Shown piece by piece: positions 8,782 to 17,371 of a stretch of 64,000 bases of DNA. The notes below the pieces were generated by a model that was given only the letters and a program-made list of their open reading frames with translations, was not told the DNA's origin and did no database searches. This DNA is from Lachnospiraceae bacterium (lineage in GTDB: Bacteria > Bacillota > Clostridia > Lachnospirales > Lachnospiraceae). Within the stretch, counting starts at the first letter, position 1. Every line of letters begins with the position of its first letter. The stretch spans positions 124,001-188,000 of the forward strand of contig CAJTHM010000010.1 of NCBI GenBank assembly GCA_910576125.1, given 5' to 3'. The translations under genes and the position numbers were made by a program.

Positions 8782-8810
8782 TTGAATTTATATCCATTTA
8801 ATAGTATATT
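8782..8810 (+). promoter_or_regulatory. Predicted sigma-A promoter of pgi
   Basis: TTGAAT, a 17-base spacer and TATATT lie 54 bases upstream of the pgi start, in an AT-rich stretch. The elements match the sigma-A consensus at 4-5 of 6 positions each. Confidence 0.5.
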
Positions 8811-8863
8811 TTTGGTAGGGCATTTTGCTTTCAAATAAAAATGATAGGAGGAATAAGTCAATT

Positions 8864-10444
8864 ATGATTACCTGGAAAAATTTAGATACCATTTCCGCGT
8901 ATCAGAAGCTGCAGGAGGCGGCTCCTGTAAATCTTGCGGAGGTGATGGCTGGGGAGAAAGGCGCGGACCGCGTGAAGAAATACAGCGTTCCCATGGCTGC
9001 GGGACTTGCGTTCAATTACGCCGCAAAGCAGGTGGATGACGAGATTCTGGAGGCCCTTGTGAAATTGGCGGAAGAGACGCAGCTTGCGGAGAAATTCGAG
9101 GCTCTCTACAATGGGGAGGTCATCAATACCGGAGAGAAGCGCAGGGTGCTCCACCATATGACCCGCGGACAGCTGGGCGGGGCTGTGGTGGCCGACGGCG
9201 TGGACAAGCGCAGCTTTTATGTGGATCAGCAGAAGAAAATCGCGGAACTGGCAGATAAGGTGCACAGCGGCGAGATTACCAATGGGGCAGGAGAGAAGTT
9301 CACTACTGTCGTACAGATTGGAATCGGCGGCAGCGACTTAGGCCCCCGGGCGATGTATCTGGCCCTGGAGAACTGGGCCAAGATGAACGGCACGTTCAAG
9401 ATGGAAGCCAGATTCATCAGCAATGTGGATCCTGATGACGCCGCGGCCGTGCTGAATACGATTGACGTGGAACATTCCCTTTTTGTGCTGGTATCCAAAT
9501 CCGGCACTACCCTGGAGACGCTGACCAATGAGTCTTTTGTTAAGGATGCGCTGAAGAATGCGGGGCTGGACGCCTCCAGGCATATGATTGCCGTTACCAG
9601 TGAGACCTCTCCGCTGGCAAAGAGCGACGATTATCTGGCAGCGTTCTTTATGGACGATTATATCGGAGGCAGATTCTCCTCCACATCCGGCGTGGGCGGC
9701 GCGGTATTGTCTCTGGCGTTCGGCCCTGAAGTATTTGCGCAGTTTTTGGACGGCGCGGCAGAGGAGGACAAGCTTGCGGCAAAGAGAGATGTGCTGTCGA
9801 ATCCTGCCATGCTGGACGCTTTGATCGGGGTTTATGAGCGCAATGTCCTGGGATATCAGAATACAGCGGTACTGCCTTATTCCCAGGCCTTGAGCCGTTT
9901 TCCCGCGCATCTGCAGCAGATGGATATGGAATCCAACGGAAAGTCGGTGAACCGCTTCGGCGAGCCTGTGGATTATTCTACCGGGCCTGTGATTTTCGGC
10001 GAGCCGGGCACCAACGGACAGCATTCTTTCTATCAGCTGCTGCATCAGGGCACGGACATCATCCCGCTGCAGTTCGTGGGCTTTAAGAAGAATCAGATGG
10101 GCAGGGATGTGGTGATTCAGGACAGCACAAGCCAGCAGAAGCTCTGTGCGAATGTGGCGGCACAGATTGTGGCGTTTGCATGCGGCAAGGCTGACGAGAA
10201 CCGCAACAAGAACTTTGAGGGCGGAAGGCCCTCCAGCATCATCATCGGCGAGCAGCTGACCCCGCAGGCGCTGGGCGCTCTTTTGTCCCATTTTGAGAAT
10301 AAGGTCATGTATCAGGGCTTTGTATGGAACGTCAACAGCTTCGACCAGGAGGGCGTGCAGCTGGGTAAGGTCCTGGCGAAGAAAGTGCTTGCCCACGACA
10401 CTGACGGCGCGCTGAAAGCATACAGTGATTTGCTGGATATTTAA
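8864..10444 (+). CDS. pgi: Glucose-6-phosphate isomerase
   Basis: Interconverts glucose 6-phosphate and fructose 6-phosphate in glycolysis and gluconeogenesis. The 526-residue protein shows the family hallmarks: GIGGSDLGPRAMYLAL near residue 150, SKSGTTLET in the phosphate-binding SIS domain, GGRFSSTSGVG (signature 1), GTNGQHSFYQLLHQG around the catalytic His, and FDQEGVQLGK (signature 2, with the catalytic Lys near the C-terminus). It is of the longer, E. coli/eukaryote-like form rather than the about 450-residue Bacillus form. An AGGAGG site precedes ATG 8864. It appears monocistronic, with its own promoter, and the next gene has another. Confidence 0.97.
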   Translation: MITWKNLDTISAYQKLQEAAPVNLAEVMAGEKGADRVKKYSVPMAAGLAFNYAAKQVDDEILEALVKLAEETQLAEKFEALYNGEVINTGEKRRVLHHMTRGQLGGAVVADGVDKRSFYVDQQKKIAELADKVHSGEITNGAGEKFTTVVQIGIGGSDLGPRAMYLALENWAKMNGTFKMEARFISNVDPDDAAAVLNTIDVEHSLFVLVSKSGTTLETLTNESFVKDALKNAGLDASRHMIAVTSETSPLAKSDDYLAAFFMDDYIGGRFSSTSGVGGAVLSLAFGPEVFAQFLDGAAEEDKLAAKRDVLSNPAMLDALIGVYERNVLGYQNTAVLPYSQALSRFPAHLQQMDMESNGKSVNRFGEPVDYSTGPVIFGEPGTNGQHSFYQLLHQGTDIIPLQFVGFKKNQMGRDVVIQDSTSQQKLCANVAAQIVAFACGKADENRNKNFEGGRPSSIIIGEQLTPQALGALLSHFENKVMYQGFVWNVNSFDQEGVQLGKVLAKKVLAHDTDGALKAYSDLLDI

Positions 10445-10470
10445 TACGAATGGGCCAATCGAATAAAGGC

Positions 10471-10499
10471 TTTACACTTTGGGCATAGATTGCTATAAT
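10471..10499 (+). promoter_or_regulatory. Strong sigma-A promoter for the small gene at 10546
   Basis: TTTACA, a 17-base spacer and a perfect TATAAT preceded by TGC (extended -10) lie 47 bases before ATG 10546. This is one of the best promoter matches in the window, starting 26 bases after the pgi stop. Confidence 0.75.
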
Positions 10500-10545
10500 G
10501 GTTATAGATGCTAATCAACAGCGTTTCTCAGAAAGAGGTGATTAT

Positions 10546-10737
10546 ATGCCATCAGGTATTGAGGTAACAAAGCAGGCCCTTGATGATTTCAAAAAGATTC
10601 AGGAATATATGTTATTGGCGAGAAAGGAAAATGCGACTGAGACATATGCAAAGCTTAAAAAAGAGTATCTGACAATAAAAGCATTGCTGAATGTATCAGG
10701 GGTGAACCTGACAGACATTGACGAAATCAAGGAATGA
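10546..10737 (+). CDS. Small conserved-looking hypothetical protein
   Basis: A 63-residue, mostly helical, charged protein beginning MPSGIEVTKQALDDFKKIQE, with no membrane segment and no cysteine. The start at 10546 is chosen for the AAAGAGGTG site 5-7 bases upstream; the in-frame ATG at 10498 overlaps the -10 box and cannot be the start. The gene has its own strong promoter and a strong terminator 56 bases downstream, so it forms an independent transcription unit. I do not recognise the family; the composition would suit a small coiled-coil regulator. Confidence 0.65.
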   Translation: MPSGIEVTKQALDDFKKIQEYMLLARKENATETYAKLKKEYLTIKALLNVSGVNLTDIDEIKE

Positions 10738-10792
10738 CATTTCCCGCAACTGAATAGGGGTCACAGAACAAAGTGTAAAGTAAAAATCAGGG

Positions 10793-10839
10793 CTGCCCGG
10801 CAACGATGAAAGAAAAGCAATCGTTGCCGGGCAGTTTTT
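10793..10839 (+). terminator. Rho-independent terminator
   Basis: A perfect 15-base-pair stem (CTGCCCGGCAACGAT pairing with ATCGTTGCCGGGCAG) with a 12-base loop is followed by TTTTT. It ends the small gene at 10546 and insulates the sigma-factor operon. Confidence 0.92.
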
Positions 10840-10856
10840 AAAAATATAGAGATAAG

Positions 10857-10885
10857 TGTAACCTTTTTTCTCCCGCATGCCTCTA
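10857..10885 (+). promoter_or_regulatory. Possible ECF-type autoregulated promoter
   Basis: TGTAACC followed about 16 bases later by CCTCTA resembles the AAC-type -35 and the -10 of ECF promoters, and lies 50-80 bases upstream of an ECF sigma gene that would be expected to autoregulate. This is inference from short motifs. Confidence 0.35.
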
Positions 10886-10937
10886 ACAGATGTAAACAAA
10901 CATGTTTGGTACTTACAAAGCAAAGGCAGTGAAGACA

Positions 10938-11447
10938 ATGGATTCTCTGGAAATCGGCCTGGTGAGGCAGGCACAGAAGGGAAATAGGGAAGCGATGGAA
11001 CAGCTGTTCCTTATGGAAAAGGAATATCTGTACAAAATGGCTTTCCTGTACATGAAAAACAAGGAGGATAGTCTGGACCTGGTCCAGGAGTGCATCCTGC
11101 GCTGCATCGTATCGATAAAGGGCCTGAAGCAGCCGCAGTATTTCCGCACCTGGATGACCAGGATTCTAATCAACTGCGCTCACGAGGAGTGGGCCAGGCG
11201 AGGGAAGTATGACTGTGTGGAGGAAGAGGTATTTGCGGCAAGCGAACCGTTTCCCGGGGAAGAGAGGTTGGATTTGTATCAGGCAATCGACAGGTTGAAT
11301 TTCCCATATCGGGATATCATTATCCAGCACTATTTTGCGGGGAATAAATTAAGCGAAATCGCGCAGATACTGAATATTCCCATAGGGACAGTGAAAGTGT
11401 ACCATTCCCGGGCGAAGAGCAGATTAAAATGTATGTTGGAGGCATGA
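10938..11447 (+). CDS. ECF-type RNA polymerase sigma factor
   Basis: Alternative sigma factor that would redirect RNA polymerase when released from its anti-sigma partner. Region 2 spans residues 20-80 (LYKMAFLYMKNKEDSLDLVQ, then FRTWMTRILINCAHEEW). Region 4 spans 110-165 (FPYRDIIIQHYFAGNKLSEI, then IPIGTVKVYHSRAKSRLK). At 169 residues it has typical ECF length with no extra domain. The start at ATG 10938 is a best guess; an in-frame ATG at 10902 has no ribosome-binding site. Its stop overlaps the start region of the membrane anti-sigma gene, the standard pairing for DUF4179-type ECF systems. Confidence 0.92.
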   Translation: MDSLEIGLVRQAQKGNREAMEQLFLMEKEYLYKMAFLYMKNKEDSLDLVQECILRCIVSIKGLKQPQYFRTWMTRILINCAHEEWARRGKYDCVEEEVFAASEPFPGEERLDLYQAIDRLNFPYRDIIIQHYFAGNKLSEIAQILNIPIGTVKVYHSRAKSRLKCMLEA

Positions 11448-11449
11448 GT

Positions 11450-12682
11450 ATGACGGAAAATAAGATTTGGGAAGAGATGGAGGTTCCACAGGAGCTTGAC
11501 AGGATTATCCTGGAGGCGGTAGGAGAAGGGCACAGAAAGCTTGTGCAGAAAAGGAACAGAAAGCACCGGAGGGCAGCAGCCATATCCATGGCCACGGCAG
11601 CGGCCTGCTTCATAGCGGTGGCTATCGGATTTACCAACCCCGTGGTGGCGAGGGCTTACAGCAATATCCCGGTGCTTGGGAATATCTTCGCCTATCTTTA
11701 TGATACTGCGGATTCCGGGATTCCCTATGCGCAGATTGGGGATGCCGCGGTGCCAGTAAAGGGGCAGGACGAGGTAGCTTGGGAGGATTCGGGGCAGAAA
11801 GAACCGAAACAGGAAGAGTCAGCGCAGGAAGAACCGGGACAGCAGGGGGGTGCTGTTCCTGAAGAGGAGGCGGACACAGAAAACCCTGTGCAGATTGCCA
11901 TAAAGGAATATTTCTGCGACAGATACAGCCTTTATCTGTCATTTGAGGTGGTCAGCGAAGAGCCTTTTATGGAGGGCGTGCCAGACATGACAGGCAAAGA
12001 GGGCAGTATTTTTCTGTACGCTACGGAAAGCATTGCCATTGATGCGGGAGAACACTATGAGATTGGAAACGGGAGCTTGATTATAAAAGGTATTTTCACA
12101 GACGCACATACTTTTGTGGGAATCGGAAGAAGCGGAGATTCTTTGGGTGAATATCCTGTAGCGGACGGAATGGTCTATGAAATGGACTCCGCGTATATGA
12201 GAGTATTCACGGAAGAGATGGAAACGGATATCAGGGGAGAGTGGAAAGCCTCAGCGGAAATTACCTGTACGGAAGAGAGCCTGTTGACGGAAAGCCTGGA
12301 GCAGACAATCCGCGGCGATTGCGTCCTGAAAGAGGTGAGGGTACAGCCTTATGAGATTCAGGCAGTGATAGAAGAACCGAAAGGAACATCTCTGGCAGGG
12401 GAATATGTTGTCATAGAAGCTTTCGACGATAAGGGAAGACGCCTTGCTCCGGCTTCGTCCACCTATAACAGATTCGTGGAGGATGGAGAGAACAGTCAGG
12501 AGGTATGGATGTTCGAGAAGCCTGCGGATGCCCAGAAAGTGACGGTCTTCGCGGTGGACGAATTGAAGTGGATGGATGAATGGAAAGGCTATCTGTACTG
12601 CGATGAGCCTTGGAGCGGGGAGCAGATGGTCGAGTTTCTGAAAGAGAACAGTTTCGCCTATGGGGAGGTGGAACTGCCGTAA
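11450..12682 (+). CDS. DUF4179-type transmembrane anti-sigma factor
   Basis: Predicted membrane-bound regulator holding the upstream ECF sigma factor. The cytoplasmic N-terminus (residues 1-38, rich in Lys, Arg and His) is followed by one membrane segment at about 42-60 (AISMATAAACFIAVAIGF) and then YSNIPVLGNIFAYLYD, the typical DUF4179 motif. A Gln/Glu/Pro-rich linker (about 105-145) leads to a large extracytoplasmic beta-rich region ending at residue 410. ATG 11450 has GGAGG at ideal spacing; ATG 11444 overlaps the sigma stop but is too close to that site. A decayed copy of the last third lies at 4204-4575. The inducing signal is unknown. Confidence 0.88.
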   Translation: MTENKIWEEMEVPQELDRIILEAVGEGHRKLVQKRNRKHRRAAAISMATAAACFIAVAIGFTNPVVARAYSNIPVLGNIFAYLYDTADSGIPYAQIGDAAVPVKGQDEVAWEDSGQKEPKQEESAQEEPGQQGGAVPEEEADTENPVQIAIKEYFCDRYSLYLSFEVVSEEPFMEGVPDMTGKEGSIFLYATESIAIDAGEHYEIGNGSLIIKGIFTDAHTFVGIGRSGDSLGEYPVADGMVYEMDSAYMRVFTEEMETDIRGEWKASAEITCTEESLLTESLEQTIRGDCVLKEVRVQPYEIQAVIEEPKGTSLAGEYVVIEAFDDKGRRLAPASSTYNRFVEDGENSQEVWMFEKPADAQKVTVFAVDELKWMDEWKGYLYCDEPWSGEQMVEFLKENSFAYGEVELP

Positions 12683-12841
12683 AGGAAAGGATGGACTCCG
12701 GCAGCCGGATTTGATAGAATCCGGTCTGTCGGAGTTTATTTTCATGATAATTGAAGACTCGCGAAGCGGGGACTCAATTGTTTGCCTCTGGTATCCGATG
12801 AAAGTAATAGGGCAGAGTATGCTGCGGATTGGAGAAAAGGC

Positions 12842-13906
12842 ATGGAGAAAAAACGACTGGAATATATGGATATGGCAAAAGGGACAGGAATCATAGGAAT
12901 CGTCATTATGCATTCCTCAACGATGCCGGAGAGTGTGGTCTATTGGATTTCCTCTTTTGCGCTGCCTTTCTTTTTCCTGATTTCCGGCATGACGATGAGC
13001 TGCAGCAGGGAAAAGGAAAGGGGCATGAAAGCGATTCTGTGCCGGAAAGGGCTTTCTTTGATGATTCCTTTTTTCTGTTTCAGCCTGATTTCTGTTTTGC
13101 TGCTTCTTGAGCAATGGAAGAAAGGGCTTTCGGATTGGGAGACAGTGCGGGCTGGCCTGCTTTCCATTGTCACGCTTAAGGGATTTTCCGTGTTCTGGTT
13201 TTTGCCTGCGCTTTTTCTATCGGAATGCTTTTTCCTTTTCCTGGTGAAGAAGCTTTCCATGATTGGCACTTGCCTCGTCAGCATTGTTCTGACAGTTGTG
13301 TCATATATGGCGAACGGAGCTCTTTCAGAGCAGGAGGCATCTGTAGCAGCTTTTCCGGGGCTTTCGCTGCTGACAGATTTTTTGAGGACTTTCCTGCGGG
13401 CAGCCTATGCACTGCCCCTTATCTGCGCAGGCTATTATTTGTTTGAGAAGCACCGTGATTTCTGGGAAAGGGATGAAAAATTTTCCATTGGCCGTATGGC
13501 AGGCGGTTTGTGCCTGTTCCTTGCGGGGATTCCCCTGAGCGTTGTGAATGGCAGCGTTGACTTTCGCACCATGGCGATGGGACGGATTCCGCCTTTGGAA
13601 TATCTGTCCGTGGCACTTTCTTCTGTGGGGCTATTGCTGATCTGTAAGAACTGCCGGCCTTTTAAACCGCTTCTTTTTTACGGAAAAAACAGCCTGATTG
13701 TAATGGCTACCCATATGGATTTTTCCTTTGTGTATTATGCCCACGTTGTGGCTTATATGGTGAATGATTACATTCCCAGATTGAACCGTGTCTGCTTCTT
13801 CGTGAATGTAGTAGGGATTGTTCTGCTTTTGGAAGTGCCCTGCATTCTGGTCATAAATCGGTTCTTTCCGTTTCTGCTGGGGCGGAGGAGGAAAGCTAAG
13901 ACGTGA
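12842..13906 (+). CDS. Membrane acyltransferase (acyltransferase 3 family)
   Basis: Polytopic membrane O-acyltransferase that probably acetylates an extracellular polysaccharide or similar acceptor. The N-terminus KRLEYMDMAKGTGIIGIVIM followed by HSS has the family pattern, in which the early His is essential, and FFFLISGMTM is the second hallmark. About 9-10 hydrophobic segments cover 354 residues, the usual size for the stand-alone membrane domain. The start ATG 12842 follows GGAGAAAAGG. It lies 159 bases after the anti-sigma gene and its stop overlaps the upstream part of the next frame, so it may belong to the sigma regulon. The substrate cannot be read from the sequence. Confidence 0.8.
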   Translation: MEKKRLEYMDMAKGTGIIGIVIMHSSTMPESVVYWISSFALPFFFLISGMTMSCSREKERGMKAILCRKGLSLMIPFFCFSLISVLLLLEQWKKGLSDWETVRAGLLSIVTLKGFSVFWFLPALFLSECFFLFLVKKLSMIGTCLVSIVLTVVSYMANGALSEQEASVAAFPGLSLLTDFLRTFLRAAYALPLICAGYYLFEKHRDFWERDEKFSIGRMAGGLCLFLAGIPLSVVNGSVDFRTMAMGRIPPLEYLSVALSSVGLLLICKNCRPFKPLLFYGKNSLIVMATHMDFSFVYYAHVVAYMVNDYIPRLNRVCFFVNVVGIVLLLEVPCILVINRFFPFLLGRRRKAKT

Positions 13907-13947
13907 GCCGCGTGGAATATGCGTACCGGCGGATAGGGGGGAGAGGG

Positions 13948-14937
13948 ATGATTACAGTAGGTGAATTTCAAAAGCATGTGAAAGCGCTGCTTGATTTCTG
14001 CAAATATCCGGCGGTTCAGTATAAGGCGAAGTTCTCGTTTTTGGACACTCCCTATGAGGACGAGGCGCTGACCGCGCTGCGCCCGGAGTTTTTAAAGAGC
14101 GACATCGTGGAGGAGATGTACCAGACCCAGGACGAAAACGGCGGCTGGGGGAAACTGCGCTCCAAGGACTACTCTGTGAAAGCCAAGATTCCTACCTCCG
14201 GCGTAGGAATCGAGCGCTGCCTTTATATCGGTCTTACCATAGAGGACAGGGACATTCTCTTCCTGGCAGGCGAATATCTTCAGGATTTGTTGCTGGGCAG
14301 GGGCAGCGAGGGCGTTTTTGAGAAAAACGAGCGGGCCAATCCCTGGCAGAAAGCTATCGTCTGCAATTATCTGGAGGCCATATCCCCCTGGAATCCCCTC
14401 TGCGACGAAACTTACAGGCAGTGGCTGTATATCGCGGGCAGGGCGTATGAGGAGGGCGAGTATTCCTATGAAAAGGACAGGGCCGCCCAGCATGAGGTGT
14501 TCCTGACCAAAAAGAACCGCCTGGTGCCCATGCAGAGCAAACTGCTGCTGAAAAGGCGCCAGGAGATATCCGAAGCCCTGGAGGCGGCAATGCTAAGGCA
14601 TCTGGGGCGGAAAGCCTGTGAAAACGGCTATTTTTGGGACAAGACGCCGGACAGGCTGCCGGAGGACTTCGTCCACAGGCAGACAAGGCGATGGTTCGAC
14701 ATATTCAACTATATCAACCAGTTCAGAGGTTCCGAAATCTATCTGGGGAATGCCGTGGAGTGGCTTCTGGAAAATGCCCGGGAGGACGGCCTGTGGGACT
14801 GGGGGCCGCAGATAAAGGATCCCTGGGGATATTTCGGGTATTTTTCCTGCAACCGGCATTACAGATACAATCGTGTGGTGGACTGCACGGTTGAAGTGCT
14901 GAATTTTTTGAAGAAATATATGGAAAACAATGGGTGA
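13948..14937 (+). CDS. Unknown protein with QW-type helical-barrel motifs
   Basis: A 329-residue cytosolic protein with no signal peptide. Residues 59-68 (QTQDENGGWG) match the QxxxGxW repeat of alpha/alpha-barrel proteins such as prenyltransferases and terpene cyclases. A second W-rich stretch near 280-300 (EDGLWDWGPQIKDPWGYF) and the C-terminus with NRHYRYNRVVDC and FLKKYMEN follow. There is no DxDD or DDxTA cyclase motif, so cyclase activity is not supported. The start is ATG 13948 behind GGGGGGAGAGGG. It follows the acyltransferase closely. A 79-base remnant of a second copy is at 6978. Best described as a toroid-fold protein of unknown function. Confidence 0.65.
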   Translation: MITVGEFQKHVKALLDFCKYPAVQYKAKFSFLDTPYEDEALTALRPEFLKSDIVEEMYQTQDENGGWGKLRSKDYSVKAKIPTSGVGIERCLYIGLTIEDRDILFLAGEYLQDLLLGRGSEGVFEKNERANPWQKAIVCNYLEAISPWNPLCDETYRQWLYIAGRAYEEGEYSYEKDRAAQHEVFLTKKNRLVPMQSKLLLKRRQEISEALEAAMLRHLGRKACENGYFWDKTPDRLPEDFVHRQTRRWFDIFNYINQFRGSEIYLGNAVEWLLENAREDGLWDWGPQIKDPWGYFGYFSCNRHYRYNRVVDCTVEVLNFLKKYMENNG

Positions 14938-15108
14938 TTTTTGACGGATATCATGGGCACAGGGCATTTTCAGCCGGAACGGAATCCAGGATGTTGCGGA
15001 AAGCGGATGTGCATAGTTATGCCGGGCATGGCTGAGATAGTCTGGACGTATTAGGGAGTGGCTGAAGCCGATGCCTCTGTGAGATATTTAGTAGGGGATA
15101 TAGGATAT

Positions 15109-16527
15109 ATGTATCATAGGCAAAAGCGAATTTTTTTGTGGATTTTAATTGGAACAGGAAGTATTTCTTTCACAAGCTGCGGGAGGGATGCTGCGCTATA
15201 TCAGGAAAGCATTGGTGCGTCCTCGGAGGGGCTTCAAAGCGGGGCGGACGAAAAGCCAGAGCAGAAAGGAACCGGAAGCGGCGATGGAGAAGAAACTGCT
15301 CCCGGAGAGGTGCCGCAGCTGCCCGAGACAGCCAGTGAACTGACCGGTTTCGTGCCGGAGGGCTGGGAGATTTTGGACAGCGTGGAACTGGATTTCAATG
15401 AGGACGGAATCCCCGATTATATAGGCGTATTGCAGGCTGCCATGATAGATAAGGGAGGTTACCAGGCATACCAGGATGACCCCAGAATCCTGTTTGCCGC
15501 GGCGGGCGATGGAGCAGGAGGATACCGTCTGGACTTTCAGGATATCAATCTGATACGGACAAGAGGGGAAGGCGGCGTCTTCGGGGATCCCTATGAGCCG
15601 CTGACCGCGGAGGGGACATCTTTCACCACACACGCATACGGCGGCAGCGCATGGAGATGGGCGGAAGACTATACATATACCTGCCGCGGCGGCACCTGGC
15701 GTCTGACATCATCGGAGACTATCTACGGATACGGCAGCTATGTCACATCCTATAGCAGAAACGACTGGGATGCCGGCATGGGAATCCGGAAAGAGCGAAG
15801 CTCTGAATTCAGCGACATGGAGAAGAACTGGGAAAACGGGGAAGACTGGGACAGCGTAAAATACGATCTGGAATATGAACTGTCGCTGGATGAGCCGATG
15901 ACGCTGGAGCAGGCCGGAAAGCGCTGGTGGCTTGCCATAGACCGGGTGACGGACTGGGAAGTGGCATCCGTGACATGCGCGGCGGGAGTGGAGCTTTCGG
16001 AAGAGAAAGCAAAGCGCCCGGATGAGGCATATCTGGAGTATTGTGACGAGGACTGTACCCTTTACTCTTTTTCCGAGGAGGACAGCGGTCTGTATTACCT
16101 GGCCATGTACCGCTGGGAGGACAGGGTGTTATCTGTGCTGGCACAGGATAGAGGTGCGATAGACTATCCGGAGATTTACAAGGGAAAAATCTATTATGCC
16201 ACTGACATAGTGGAAAATGTCAGATATAAAATATGGCAGGACGGGAAGGAACAGACGGCGGAGGAAGAGGATACGGTGGGAGTCAGGCTTAACAGGATGT
16301 CGCCGGACGGAACCGGGAAAGAGACAGTCTTTGAATACCGCTATCCGGAGGAGGGGCAGGAAACCAGGGAGAACCGAATCCCATATCTGTCTCTTATCTA
16401 TGAAATCTGCGGCGATGAGATAATAGCGGAAGTATATATAGGAGACGAGCCCCACCCGTTCTACCGTATGAACGTTGACGGCAGTGGAGTGAAGAAGATT
16501 GGACAGGTGCCGATGGCAGAGGAATAG
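15109..16527 (+). CDS. Large lipoprotein with DUF5050-like C-terminus
   Basis: The N-terminus MYHRQKRIFLWILIGTGSIS ends in a lipobox FTSC, predicting a lipid-anchored extracytoplasmic protein of 472 residues. An acidic, Gly-rich linker is followed by LDFNEDGIPDYIGVLQ, an Asp-rich VCBS/FG-GAP-like repeat. The C-terminal 150 residues contain YKGKIYYATDI and RMNVDGSGVKKI, the repeat style of DUF5050/TolB-like propeller blades. No catalytic residues are recognised. The start codon is uncertain, because the upstream AGGGG is about 12 bases away. It follows the sigma/anti-sigma locus and could be part of its envelope-related output. Confidence 0.7.
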   Translation: MYHRQKRIFLWILIGTGSISFTSCGRDAALYQESIGASSEGLQSGADEKPEQKGTGSGDGEETAPGEVPQLPETASELTGFVPEGWEILDSVELDFNEDGIPDYIGVLQAAMIDKGGYQAYQDDPRILFAAAGDGAGGYRLDFQDINLIRTRGEGGVFGDPYEPLTAEGTSFTTHAYGGSAWRWAEDYTYTCRGGTWRLTSSETIYGYGSYVTSYSRNDWDAGMGIRKERSSEFSDMEKNWENGEDWDSVKYDLEYELSLDEPMTLEQAGKRWWLAIDRVTDWEVASVTCAAGVELSEEKAKRPDEAYLEYCDEDCTLYSFSEEDSGLYYLAMYRWEDRVLSVLAQDRGAIDYPEIYKGKIYYATDIVENVRYKIWQDGKEQTAEEEDTVGVRLNRMSPDGTGKETVFEYRYPEEGQETRENRIPYLSLIYEICGDEIIAEVYIGDEPHPFYRMNVDGSGVKKIGQVPMAEE

Positions 16528-16636
16528 AAAAATTGTAATAGCATGTTAGCACGGAATATGGTAAAATCATATGGCAGGGTTGAAATAGGATTCCGGGATG
16601 CCCGGGGCATCATGAAAGAAAAGGAGTAAGAGGAAA

Positions 16637-17206
16637 GTGTTGTTTGAGTATGGTTTTTACGATTTATTTTTGATATTTTTTTTCTGGGGTTTTGCCGGCT
16701 GGCTGGTGGAACTCATAGATATGCGGATTGAGGCGGGGGAATTTCAGAACAGGGGATTCTTACATATGCCGTTCTGCCCTATCTACGGCGTGGGAATGGC
16801 AGCCGGATCCGTGGTTTTGAGCAGCGTGAAAGATTCTTATGTGATTCTGTTTGTGTTCGGTGTGGTTTTCTGTTCCGTGGTGGAGTACATCGTGGGCGGA
16901 ATCCTGGAGAAACTGTTCCATTCCAAATGGTGGGACTATTCTCATATGCGATTTAACATCAAGGGGAGGGTATGTCTGAGAAATGCTGTGCTGTTCGGTT
17001 TCGGCGCTATTGTGGTATTCCGTTTTGTCCAGCCCGTGGTGGAGGATGTGACCGGCCGGATTCCTATAGAAATGAAAGCCGCCATAACCGCCATCTTCAG
17101 CATTGCCTTTTTTATTGATCTGGCAGCTTCTGCGAGACGGGCATGGGCATACCGCAATAGTCAGGAGGGCGACGGGCTGAGGTTACTGTTTAAGGCCCAT
17201 AAGTAG
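16637..17206 (+). CDS. CmpB-like ABC-transporter-type membrane protein
   Basis: A 189-residue integral membrane protein of the family annotated as putative ABC-transporter type IV/CmpB. It has about five hydrophobic segments. The family motif around residues 20-30 (GFAGWLVELIDM) is followed by NRGFLHMPFCPIYGVGMA, and KWWDYSHMRFNIKGRVCLRN lies near residue 95. The start is GTG 16637 with AAGGAG about 10 bases upstream; a TTG directly after is the alternative. There is no ATP-binding partner in the window, so the family label rather than a transport function is what the sequence supports. Confidence 0.75.
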   Translation: MLFEYGFYDLFLIFFFWGFAGWLVELIDMRIEAGEFQNRGFLHMPFCPIYGVGMAAGSVVLSSVKDSYVILFVFGVVFCSVVEYIVGGILEKLFHSKWWDYSHMRFNIKGRVCLRNAVLFGFGAIVVFRFVQPVVEDVTGRIPIEMKAAITAIFSIAFFIDLAASARRAWAYRNSQEGDGLRLLFKAHK

Positions 17207-17283
17207 AGGCGGAGAAAACAGTTTTGTGACTGCGGCATAAACTACAGGTTAAGTTTCCGCTTTCAGGCTCAACTTCCCACGTA

Positions 17284-17312
17284 TTGTAAAATCGGCTTTT
17301 TTCATCTAAAAT
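17284..17312 (+). promoter_or_regulatory. Predicted sigma-A promoter of the XRE gene
   Basis: TTGTAA, a 17-base spacer and TAAAAT lie 60 bases upstream of ATG 17372. Confidence 0.5.
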
Positions 17313-17371
17313 ATAGCGTATCATGTGATGCTTCATCCATACTATTACAAGATTCAGAAAGGGAGATCAAA

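Noticed and set aside
9338..10396. 352-residue minus-strand ORF opposite pgi
   Set aside because: No ribosome-binding site, no recognisable domain; pgi on the plus strand is unambiguous.
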